Below, in pieces: positions 54,726-63,015 of a DNA stretch of 64,000 bases. Made by a program: the position numbers and the translations under genes. How positions within the stretch are numbered: the stretch's first letter is position 1; each line of letters begins with the position of its first letter. The DNA comes from an uncultured Alteromonadaceae bacterium (GTDB taxonomy: Bacteria > Pseudomonadota > Gammaproteobacteria > Enterobacterales > Alteromonadaceae). The stretch covers positions 1 through 64,000 of the forward strand of contig CANMXU010000025.1 in NCBI GenBank assembly GCA_947501935.1, in the 5' to 3' direction. Below the pieces are notes generated by a model. The model did not search any database. It worked only from the letters and a program-made list of their open reading frames with translations, and had not been told where the DNA came from.

Positions 54726-54911
54726 ATGAAGTTTATAACTATTATTTTCACACTACTGTTTAGTTTTTCTGCCATGGCGCATGATGATCACTACTTGGGT
54801 GACGGCATGCTGCATAATATTGTGCATGCGTGTTTATTCTGTTTAGCTGCGATAGCGTGTTATAAAGCAGGGCAATATATCTGCCAAAAGTTTTTTAATA
54901 AAGCGCGATAA
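54726..54911 (+). CDS. Small His-rich membrane protein of the urease cluster
   Basis: A 61-residue protein with a signal-like first helix (KFITIIFTLLFSFSAMA), a short His/Asp-rich stretch (HDDHYLGDGMLHNIVHA), one TM helix (CLFCLAAIACYKAGQYI) and a basic tail. AGGAAA lies upstream. The stretch after the signal resembles the start of HupE/UreJ metal permeases, but the protein is far too short for one. The His residues and the place right after ureG suggest a role with nickel at the membrane; this is inference. It is the last gene before the convergent terminator. Confidence 0.68.
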   Translation: MKFITIIFTLLFSFSAMAHDDHYLGDGMLHNIVHACLFCLAAIACYKAGQYICQKFFNKAR

Positions 54912-54942
54912 AATTGCTATGTTAGCTAGCTAAGTATCATCA

Positions 54943-54970
54943 AAAAAGCCGTGAAATTTCACGGCTTTTT
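54943..54970. terminator. Bidirectional terminator between the urease cluster and the DAHP synthase gene
   Basis: AAAAAGCCGTGA (54943-54954) pairs with TCACGGCTTTTT (54959-54970) around AATT. The A and T tracts on either side make it work for transcripts from both directions, fitting its place between convergent genes. Confidence 0.93.
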
Positions 54971-54992
54971 GTTAAAATTTTTTTTGCTGTGA

Positions 54993-56045
54993 TTATTTAC
55001 TTGCTTGGCTTACCGCATCAGCTAACAAGGCAAGAATGTCGGCACTGGTATCTAAATCAACACAAGCATCGGTAATGCTTTGCCCATATACTAGCGGCTT
55101 GTTTGGTACAACGCTTTGATTACCGGCAACTAAAAAGCTTTCTATCATCACACCAAAAATAGCAGAATTACCAGCCGCTACTTGCTCGGCAACACTGCGA
55201 GCTACTTCTATTTGTTTGTTATGATCTTTACAGCTATTGCCATGACTACAATCAACCATGATTTTGGTTTCAACCTTTGCTTGGCTGAGTTTTTCTGCGA
55301 CATCACTGACATGTTCAATACTATAGTTTGGCTCTTTACCACCACGTAAAATCACGTGTGCTGATGGGTTACCATGGGTTTGATAAATACACATTTGACC
55401 ATTTTTATCAGGCGAATAAAGTACATGAGGTACGCTAGACGCTTTGATCGCATCAATGGCTATTTTCACATTACCGTCGGTACCGTTTTTAAAACCGACC
55501 GGGCATGAAAGGGCTGATGCTAATTCTCTGTGAACTTGGCTTTCTGTAGTACGTGCGCCAATAGCGCCCCAGCTGATCAAATCTGAAATATATTGACCAG
55601 TAACCATATCTAAAAATTCAGTGGTTGCTGGTAAGCCTATATTGTTAATATCCAGCAATAAGTTACGTGCAAGGTTAAGGCCTTTGGCAACATTAAATGA
55701 TTTATCAAGATCAGGGTCACTTATCAAACCTTTCCAGCCAACTGTAGTACGTGGTTTTTCAAAATAAACCCGCATTACAATTAATAATTCATTTTTATAT
55801 TTATCGTGTAAAACTTTCAGTTCATTGGCGTATTCAATAGCTGCATCAGTATCGTGAATTGAGCAAGGGCCAATCACTACTAATAAACGCTTATCTTCAC
55901 CTCTAATTATCGCTTCAATTTCTTTTCTACTTGAAACAATAAAATCAGCTGTGGCTTGTGTTAGGGGAATTTGGGTAGCGAGTTCTGCGGGGGAAATTAA
56001 GTTATCAATTAACGTAGTGCGCAGCTCGTCAGTTTTAATGGTCAT
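54993..56045 (-). CDS. aroH: DAHP synthase, class I, AroH-like
   Basis: This 350-residue enzyme condenses PEP with erythrose 4-phosphate, the first step of the shikimate pathway. Motifs GPCSIHD, YFEKPRTTVGWKGLISDPDL, GARTTESQVHRELAS and CPVGFKNGTDGN are diagnostic. The N terminus (TDELRT...SPAEL) looks closest to E. coli AroH, and the gene lies downstream of ppsR as aroH does in E. coli. The feedback amino acid cannot be read with certainty, so the symbol is tentative. Confidence 0.88.
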   Translation of the reverse strand: MTIKTDELRTTLIDNLISPAELATQIPLTQATADFIVSSRKEIEAIIRGEDKRLLVVIGPCSIHDTDAAIEYANELKVLHDKYKNELLIVMRVYFEKPRTTVGWKGLISDPDLDKSFNVAKGLNLARNLLLDINNIGLPATTEFLDMVTGQYISDLISWGAIGARTTESQVHRELASALSCPVGFKNGTDGNVKIAIDAIKASSVPHVLYSPDKNGQMCIYQTHGNPSAHVILRGGKEPNYSIEHVSDVAEKLSQAKVETKIMVDCSHGNSCKDHNKQIEVARSVAEQVAAGNSAIFGVMIESFLVAGNQSVVPNKPLVYGQSITDACVDLDTSADILALLADAVSQASK

Positions 56046-56157
56046 AAGTTATCTTTAAGCGTTTATTGCTATTGTGAAAATATCGCAGTTAACATAGCGA
56101 AAATGTGCACTTATGTGAACTGCTTTTATGATAATTTTATTGATATATACGTCGATA

Positions 56158-56967
56158 TTAGTACTTATATCTTTGCAGACCTGTCTCAGATAAAATTTTT
56201 GCGGTAATTTCTTCTACAGAAAACTTGGTAGTATTTAAAAAAGGAATTTTTTCTTGTTTATAGAGTTTTTCAACTTCCCTTACTTCCATACGGCATTGCC
56301 TTGCAGAAGCATATTTACTGTTTGACATTCTGCCATCGCGAATATCCATTAAACGTTGAGCATCAATGGTTAAGCCGAATAACTTATCTTTATGCATTTT
56401 TAAAAATGGTGGCAGGCTTAACTCATCCATATCATCATCAGTAAAGGGGTAGTTAGCGGCTTTTATGCCATATTGCAGCGCTAAATATAGCGAAGTAGGC
56501 GTTTTACCTGAACGAGAAACGCCAACTAGAATTACATCAGCGAGTGCGTAATTATCTACCTTACCGCCATCATCATTTGCTAAGGCATAATTTACCGCGT
56601 CAATTCTATAGTCGTAGCTGTTTTCATGAATACTGTGGGTACGGTGAGCTTTAGGTTTTGCACTAACACCAAGCTCTTGTTCGATAGGAGAAACAAAGTG
56701 CTCTAAAAAGTTGTAAATAACGCCATCACAACCATCAATAATTTCTCTAATTTCGGGGTTCACAAAGGTATGAAATACTAACGGCGGCTCGCCTGAACGA
56801 GCAGATGCTTTGTTGATAAGCGCCCTTGCTTCTTTGGCTTTTTCTATGGTTTCAACAAATGAAATGGTTTGATGGTTAAACTCAACAGGAAACAATGACA
56901 ATAAGGCATGACCAAACACTTCAGACGTGATTGCAGTGCCATCGGAAATATAAAAAGCGGTGCGCAT
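56158..56967 (-). CDS. ppsR: PEP synthase regulatory protein PpsR
   Basis: PpsR (269 residues) is the bifunctional kinase/pyrophosphorylase that switches PEP synthase off and on by phosphorylating a Thr next to its catalytic His. The family P-loop is GVSRSGKTPTSLYLA, followed by ANYPFTDDD. The N terminus FYISDGTAITSEVFGHALLS is typical. It is divergent from its target ppsA, 291 bases apart, as in E. coli. Confidence 0.95.
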   Translation of the reverse strand: MRTAFYISDGTAITSEVFGHALLSLFPVEFNHQTISFVETIEKAKEARALINKASARSGEPPLVFHTFVNPEIREIIDGCDGVIYNFLEHFVSPIEQELGVSAKPKAHRTHSIHENSYDYRIDAVNYALANDDGGKVDNYALADVILVGVSRSGKTPTSLYLALQYGIKAANYPFTDDDMDELSLPPFLKMHKDKLFGLTIDAQRLMDIRDGRMSNSKYASARQCRMEVREVEKLYKQEKIPFLNTTKFSVEEITAKILSETGLQRYKY

Positions 56968-57157
56968 TTCTACCTCGTTTTTTTAAATGATATTTATACG
57001 TTAAGTTAATCATAGGTTTATAAATATAGATATCAAAAAATGCGAACTTAGTTTAAATGTTTCTACATGAAGTTGTAACAAAGCTTTTAACAATGTTGTT
57101 ATAGTGAAAGTTTACATTAACCCTTTCAGTTTTCATATCGGGCAGTGTAGAATGTTG

Positions 57158-57195
57158 CTAACGGCAGAGCCGCTTTAATGTATTTTGCCGTTTAG
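57158..57195 (+). promoter_or_regulatory. Imperfect inverted repeat in the ppsA leader
   Basis: CTAACGGCA (57158-57166) is complementary to TGCCGTTTAG (57186-57195) with one bulged base. It lies 64 bases before ppsA in the divergent ppsR/ppsA region. It may be a leader hairpin or a palindromic regulator site. I see no clear promoter elements to orient it. Confidence 0.35.
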
Positions 57196-57258
57196 CAGAT
57201 CTAACTTTTACTTATCCTGTTTTATTTATCTACTTCTTAATGATAATGGAGAAATGTT

Positions 57259-59634
57259 GTGCAAGAGAATGTGCTTTGGTATGAACACTTAGGTATGGGT
57301 GATGTTGACCGTGTTGGCGGTAAAAATGCATCACTTGGTGAAATGATTTCTAATTTAGCAAATGTTGGTGTGCAAGTCCCTGGCGGCTTTGCAACTACAT
57401 CTTATGCGTTTAACGAGTTTTTAGAACAAAGTGGCTTGAATGACAAAATATATAAATTATTAGATACGCTCGATGTTGCGGACCTTGGCGCATTAGCAGA
57501 ATGTGGCGATACAATTCGCCAATGGGTGATCGACACACCATTTTTACCAAACATGCAAAAAGACATTGAAACTGCTTACGAGCAGCTTGCCGGTGAATTT
57601 ACTGATGATGCTTCTTTTGCTGTGCGCTCCTCAGCAACCGCTGAAGATATGCCTGATGCTTCATTTGCAGGTCAGCAAGAAACTTTCTTAAATGTTCGTG
57701 GTCTTGACGCTGTGATGATCGCCATTAAACATGTTTATGCCTCACTTTTTAATGATCGCGCAATTTCATACCGTGTTCATCAAGGATACGATCACCGCGG
57801 CGTGGCGTTATCTGCTGGTATTCAACGAATGGTGCGAAGTGATATTGCTTCTTCTGGCGTAATGTTCTCAATTGATACTGAATCAGGTTTTGAAGACGTA
57901 GTGTTTGTAACTTCAAGCTATGGCTTAGGCGAAATGGTGGTGCAGGGCGCAGTTAACCCCGACGAATTTTATGTGCATAAACCAACGCTTGCAAAAGGTA
58001 ATCCGGCCGTTATTCGCCGAAATATTGGTAGTAAAGCCATTAAAATGGTTTATACCAGCGACGTTAGCCATGGCAAGCAAGTTGAAATAATTGATGTTGA
58101 CGAGCAACAGTCAAATAAATTTTCACTTACCGACACTGAAGTACAAGAGCTAGCAAAACAAGCGGTGATCATCGAAAAGCATTATCAACGACCAATGGAC
58201 ATTGAGTGGGCTAAAGATGGTTTAGACGGTAAGCTGTATATTGTACAAGCACGACCTGAAACCGTTAAAAGCCGTGAAAACACCAATGTAATGGAACAAT
58301 ACAATTTACAAACTACGGCTAACATCGTTTGTGAAGGACGCTCTATTGGCCAAAAAATTGGTAGCGGTGAAGCAAAGGTTTTATCATCTTTAGCTGAAAT
58401 GGACAAAATACTTCCTGGCGATGTACTCGTTACTGATATGACCGACCCTGACTGGGAGCCGATCATGAAACGTGCTTCAGCCATTGTAACTAACCGTGGT
58501 GGACGAACTTGTCATGCTGCTATTATTGCTCGTGAAATGGGCATACCAGCAGTTGTTGGTTGTGGTGATGCTACCAGTAAAATCGCTAATGGTGACGAAG
58601 TTACTGTTTCGTGTGCTGAAGGTGATACCGGTTTTATTTATCAAGGTAAGCTTGATTATTCCGTTAGTACTTCAGAAGTAGACTCAATGCCTGAGCTGCC
58701 CTTAAAAATTATGATGAATGTGGGTAACCCTGACCGAGCTTTCGCTTTTGCACGTTTGCCGCATGCAGGTATTGGTTTAGCACGGTTAGAATTTATCATT
58801 AATAAAATGATCGGTGTTCATCCCAAAGCGTTATTAAACTTTTCTGCTCAGTCGCTCGACCTACAAGAAGAAATTACCGATATTATCGCCGGTTATGAAA
58901 GTCCAATTGAATTTTATATTGCCAAATTAACCGAAGGCATTTCAACACTGGCCGCAGCTTATTCACCTGAACGTGTAATTGTGCGCATGTCTGATTTTAA
59001 ATCAAATGAATACGCCAATTTAGTTGGTGGTGAAGCTTTTGAGCCCGATGAAGAAAACCCAATGATTGGTTATCGCGGCGCTGCACGTTATATTTCTGAA
59101 GACTTCCGTGATTGTTTTGCCCTTGAATGTGAAGCGATAAAACGGGTACGCAACGACATGGGTTTAACCAATGTTGAAGTGATGATCCCATTCGTACGTA
59201 CCTTGGGAGAAGCAACGGCGGTTATTGATATTTTAGCTGAGCATGGTTTAAAACGCGGTGAGAATGGCCTAAAAGTCATTATGATGTGCGAATTACCATC
59301 TAACGCATTATTAGCCGACCAATTCTTAGATCACTTTGACGGTTTCTCTATTGGCTCAAATGACTTAACCCAGTTAACTTTAGGGCTTGATCGAGACTCA
59401 GGTTTAATTGCTCATCTATTTGACGAGCGTGATCCGGCGATTAAAGTCTTGCTAGAAATGGCAATTAAAGCCTGTAAAGCACGCGGTAAATACGTAGGTA
59501 TTTGCGGACAAGGACCGTCAGATCATGCTGATTTTGCCGCTTGGTTAGTTGAACAGGGCATTGACAGTGTTTCATTAAACCCTGATACCGTGTTACCTAC
59601 TTGGTTATATTTAGCTGAGCAACATCAACAGTAA
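57259..59634 (+). CDS. ppsA: Phosphoenolpyruvate synthase
   Basis: PpsA (791 residues) makes PEP from pyruvate and ATP for gluconeogenesis. The N-terminal ATP-grasp domain begins GGKNASLGEMIS; the swivelling phosphohistidine domain has His419 in GGRTCHAAIIAREMG with the regulatory Thr two residues ahead, the target of PpsR; the C-terminal barrel has MIPFVRT and GSNDLTQLTLGLDRDS. Length is one less than E. coli PpsA (792). The start is GTG 57259 with ATGGAG upstream. Its product is a substrate of the DAHP synthase encoded nearby. Confidence 0.97.
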   Translation: MQENVLWYEHLGMGDVDRVGGKNASLGEMISNLANVGVQVPGGFATTSYAFNEFLEQSGLNDKIYKLLDTLDVADLGALAECGDTIRQWVIDTPFLPNMQKDIETAYEQLAGEFTDDASFAVRSSATAEDMPDASFAGQQETFLNVRGLDAVMIAIKHVYASLFNDRAISYRVHQGYDHRGVALSAGIQRMVRSDIASSGVMFSIDTESGFEDVVFVTSSYGLGEMVVQGAVNPDEFYVHKPTLAKGNPAVIRRNIGSKAIKMVYTSDVSHGKQVEIIDVDEQQSNKFSLTDTEVQELAKQAVIIEKHYQRPMDIEWAKDGLDGKLYIVQARPETVKSRENTNVMEQYNLQTTANIVCEGRSIGQKIGSGEAKVLSSLAEMDKILPGDVLVTDMTDPDWEPIMKRASAIVTNRGGRTCHAAIIAREMGIPAVVGCGDATSKIANGDEVTVSCAEGDTGFIYQGKLDYSVSTSEVDSMPELPLKIMMNVGNPDRAFAFARLPHAGIGLARLEFIINKMIGVHPKALLNFSAQSLDLQEEITDIIAGYESPIEFYIAKLTEGISTLAAAYSPERVIVRMSDFKSNEYANLVGGEAFEPDEENPMIGYRGAARYISEDFRDCFALECEAIKRVRNDMGLTNVEVMIPFVRTLGEATAVIDILAEHGLKRGENGLKVIMMCELPSNALLADQFLDHFDGFSIGSNDLTQLTLGLDRDSGLIAHLFDERDPAIKVLLEMAIKACKARGKYVGICGQGPSDHADFAAWLVEQGIDSVSLNPDTVLPTWLYLAEQHQQ

Positions 59635-59700
59635 TTTGCAAAAAAATATTTAGCTAGCCGCTACAAAGTTAATCTTTTTCAGCAAAGCTAAGCTTGATTT

Positions 59701-59757
59701 AAGCCTAAGAACATATTGTTAATGCACAAGTATTAACAAAAAGTTCTTAGGCTTTTT
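59701..59757 (+). terminator. Long hairpin terminator after ppsA
   Basis: AAGCCTAAGAAC (59701-59712) pairs with GTTCTTAGGCTT (59743-59754), and inside it TTGTTAAT (59716-59723) pairs with ATTAACAA (59732-59739), giving about 20 bp in two stacked helices. A short T run follows. It lies 66 bases past the ppsA stop. Confidence 0.85.
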
Positions 59758-59831
59758 AAGTTTCTAGTCATTACTTTCAATTTTCTCGTGATATAATCGC
59801 GCTCCCAAAAGTTGAAACGAATTTATGCCCC

Positions 59832-62800
59832 ATGTTACCTAGGTTAGATCATCAATCACTTATCTCGCCCTTATATAAGGCTTTTTCAGACACCTTAGCT
59901 GAGCAACACTTCACTGGTGATATTAATTGCCAATACGGTGCCCGTTTAGCGGTTGCGACTGATAACAGTGTTTATCAGCAATTACCGCAATTGGTTTTAC
60001 ATCCGCGAACCAAAGCAGATATTCAGTTAATAGCAAAACTTGCTGACAGTGAAAAATTTCAAGCAGTTAAGTTTAGCGCGCGTGGTGGTGGTACGGGTAC
60101 CAACGGTCAAAGTTTAACCCCGGGTATTATTGTTGATTTATCAAAATACATGAATCGTATTTTAGAAATTAATGTTGAAGAAAACTGGGTGCGTGTTGAA
60201 GCGGGAGTTGTTAAAGATCAATTAAATGATTATTTACGCCCGCATGGTTTTTTCTTTTCCCCAGATTTATCTACCAGTAACAGAGCAACCTTAGGTGGTA
60301 TGATCAATACTGATGCTTCAGGCCAAGGCTCTCTAGTTTATGGCAAAACTTCTGATCATGTTTTAGGCCTTGAAAGTGTACTTGCTAATGGTGAGCTGTT
60401 AGTTACAGCGCCTATGAGCATCGAGCATGCTGAAGAGATTGCGACTCAGCCAACTAAAGTAGGTGAAATATATAAGCGCGTTATTGGGGCTTGTCGCGAT
60501 AACCGTGAACTTATTTTGGCAAAATTTCCACGTTTAAATCGCTTTTTAACGGGTTATGATCTTGAGCATGTATTTAATGATGACTTAACTGAGTTTGATT
60601 TAACCCGTCTTATTACTGGCTCTGAAGGGTCATTGGCTTTTGTTTGTGAAGCAAAACTTAATTTAACCGCTATTCCACATGCTAAAACTTTGGTTAACAT
60701 TAAATACGACAGTTTTGACTCGGCATTGCGTCATTCTCCTTCTTTAGTAGAAGCAAAAGCGACGTCAGTTGAAACTATCGACAGTAAGGTGTTAAACCTT
60801 GCTAAGCAAGATATTGTTTGGCATTCAGTTAGTGACTTGCTCACTGAAGTTGAAGGCCAAGTAATGGACGGTATTAATATTGTTGAATATAACGGTGAAG
60901 ATGCCCAACTAATTAAGCAACAAGTGGCAAACTTAACTGTAGCACTTGATAAAGATATTGCTGAGGGGAAAGGGGTGATCGGTTATCAAATCACTTCTGA
61001 CTTGGCCAGTATCAATAAATTGTACGGCATGCGTAAAAAGGCAGTAGGCTTATTAGGTAATACCGAAGGTAGTAAAAAACCCTTAGCTTTTGCCGAAGAT
61101 ACCGCCGTTCCACCAGAAAATTTGGCTGACTTTATAAGCGAGTTTCGAGAGCTTCTCGACGAAAAAGGGTTACATTATGGCATGTTTGGTCATGTTGATG
61201 CAGGCGTACTTCATGTTCGTCCAGCGCTTGATATGTGCGACCCAGAACAAGAGCAAATATTACGTGGTATTTCTGACAAGGTTGTTGCCTTAACCGCGAA
61301 ATATGGCGGCTTAATGTGGGGCGAACATGGTAAAGGTTATCGTAGTGAATATGGCCCTGAGTTTTTTGGTGAAGCGTTATTTTTAGAGCTTCGTAAAATT
61401 AAAGCTGCTTTTGACCCACACAATAAAATGAACCCAGGGAAAATTTGTACGCCGATTAACTCTGAAGAAAAACTCGTTTCCGTAGACGATGTAAAACGTG
61501 GATATTTCGATCGCCAAATCCCTGTTACCGTAAAAGATTCCTTTAGCGCGGCACTTGATTGTAATGGCAATGGTTTATGCTTTAATTATGATGCCAATAG
61601 CCCAATGTGTCCTTCAAGCAAGGTAACGCGTGACCGACGGCATTCTCCTAAGGGTAGAGCTGGCCTGATGCGTGAGTGGTTGCGCCTTTTAGAAAATAAA
61701 GGTGTTGATGTTTTAGCGTTAGAGCAAAACATCAACGGTTGGTCAGTAAAACAGTTGTTAGATAAAGTAAAAGCGCAGTTTGTTAAAGAAAATAAAGATG
61801 ACTTTTCACATGAAGTGATGGACGCAATGGCCGGCTGTTTGGCCTGTAAAGCTTGCGCGAGCCAATGCCCAATTAAAGTTGATGTTCCTGACTTTAGAGC
61901 GCGTTTTATTAACCTTTATCACAGCCGTTATTTCAGACCGTTAAAAGATCACCTCGTTGCTAATGTTGAAATTATCGCGCCATTAATGGCGAAAGCGCCG
62001 AAGCTGATGAATGCGGTAATTGATAATAAGCTTTATCATAAAGTATCAGAAGCGACCATAGGCTATGTTGATACGCCATTACTTTCTGTGCCAACATTAG
62101 CAGAGCGTGTTGTTAGTCAAAAATATGAAATGTTCGACTTAGAATATTTTAAATCTATTAGTGCTCAGCAAAAACAAAACTACGTATTTATAGTGCAAGA
62201 CCCATTCACCAGCTTTTATGATGCTGAATCGGTTGAGTCTCTTATGGGGCTTGCGAAAGCGATGGGCTTTAAACCTGTATTATTACCCTTTAAACCTAAC
62301 GGTAAGGCGCAGCATGTTAAAGGCTTTTTAAATCGTTTTGCTAAAACTGCAGCATCAGCAGCGACATTTCTAAATGAACTGTCAAAATTAGAGATCCCAC
62401 TTGTTGGTATCGATGCCTCATTAGTTTTATGTTATCGCGATGAATACAAGCAAGTGTTAGCAGAAAAGCGCGGTGATTTTCATGTGCAGCTAGCGCATGA
62501 GTGGTTAATTGATGTGATCGAATCAAACGATAGCTGGTTACCGGCTAAGCTTGAAAATGTTGATACCCAATATCAATTATTTGGTCACTGTACTGAAAAA
62601 ACTGCATTACCTAACAGTGAAAGCCAGTGGCAGAAAATATTTGCTCGTTTTGGCTTAAGCTTAAATGTGGTCGCGGTTGGCTGTTGTGGTATGGCGGGAA
62701 CTTATGGCCATGAAAAACAAAACCAAGAAAACTCTAAAGGTTTGTTTGACATGAGCTGGCAACCTAAACTCGATACTTTCGAGCCAGCGCAAGTTTTGGC

Positions 62801-62891
62801 AACAGGTTTTTCTTGTCGTAGTCAAACTAAACGCATGGCCAAATTCAAACCTAAACACCCTGCTGCGGCGTTACTGGAACACTTAAGTTAA
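59832..62891 (+). CDS. ydiJ: D-2-hydroxyglutarate dehydrogenase YdiJ (FAD/Fe-S)
   Basis: A 1019-residue flavoprotein nearly collinear with E. coli YdiJ (1018). The N-terminal FAD-binding domain has SARGGGTGTNGQSL and STSNRATLGGMINTDASGQG; the substrate/FAD C-terminal domain has FGHVDAGVLHVRPALDM and NPGKIC. A ferredoxin-like part follows with Cys motifs CNGNGLCFN and CLACKACASQCPIKVDVP, then a CCG-type domain with GHCTEKTALP and VGCCGMAGTYGHE. It oxidises D-2-hydroxyglutarate to 2-oxoglutarate, passing electrons onward through the Fe-S centres; D-lactate-like acids are possible alternatives. The ATG at 59832 has no strong ribosome binding site. Confidence 0.93.
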   Translation: MLPRLDHQSLISPLYKAFSDTLAEQHFTGDINCQYGARLAVATDNSVYQQLPQLVLHPRTKADIQLIAKLADSEKFQAVKFSARGGGTGTNGQSLTPGIIVDLSKYMNRILEINVEENWVRVEAGVVKDQLNDYLRPHGFFFSPDLSTSNRATLGGMINTDASGQGSLVYGKTSDHVLGLESVLANGELLVTAPMSIEHAEEIATQPTKVGEIYKRVIGACRDNRELILAKFPRLNRFLTGYDLEHVFNDDLTEFDLTRLITGSEGSLAFVCEAKLNLTAIPHAKTLVNIKYDSFDSALRHSPSLVEAKATSVETIDSKVLNLAKQDIVWHSVSDLLTEVEGQVMDGINIVEYNGEDAQLIKQQVANLTVALDKDIAEGKGVIGYQITSDLASINKLYGMRKKAVGLLGNTEGSKKPLAFAEDTAVPPENLADFISEFRELLDEKGLHYGMFGHVDAGVLHVRPALDMCDPEQEQILRGISDKVVALTAKYGGLMWGEHGKGYRSEYGPEFFGEALFLELRKIKAAFDPHNKMNPGKICTPINSEEKLVSVDDVKRGYFDRQIPVTVKDSFSAALDCNGNGLCFNYDANSPMCPSSKVTRDRRHSPKGRAGLMREWLRLLENKGVDVLALEQNINGWSVKQLLDKVKAQFVKENKDDFSHEVMDAMAGCLACKACASQCPIKVDVPDFRARFINLYHSRYFRPLKDHLVANVEIIAPLMAKAPKLMNAVIDNKLYHKVSEATIGYVDTPLLSVPTLAERVVSQKYEMFDLEYFKSISAQQKQNYVFIVQDPFTSFYDAESVESLMGLAKAMGFKPVLLPFKPNGKAQHVKGFLNRFAKTAASAATFLNELSKLEIPLVGIDASLVLCYRDEYKQVLAEKRGDFHVQLAHEWLIDVIESNDSWLPAKLENVDTQYQLFGHCTEKTALPNSESQWQKIFARFGLSLNVVAVGCCGMAGTYGHEKQNQENSKGLFDMSWQPKLDTFEPAQVLATGFSCRSQTKRMAKFKPKHPAAALLEHLS

Positions 62892-62961
62892 TTTGATAAA
62901 GGCAGTTTAATAAAAGGGTTAGCTAAGGCAGCCAGCTAATAAATATAAGTTTGAATAAATT

Positions 62962-62997
62962 AAAACGAGTGCAGGGGAAACCTTACACTCGTTTTTT
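62962..62997. terminator. Terminator between convergent ydiJ and amino acid dehydrogenase genes
   Basis: AAAACGAGTG (62962-62971) pairs with CACTCGTTTT (62986-62995); the inner AGG/CCT may extend the structure. Six T residues follow on the plus strand and A residues precede it, so it can serve both convergent genes. Confidence 0.9.
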
Positions 62998-63015
62998 GTT
63001 TTAAGTTTTTTGTTA

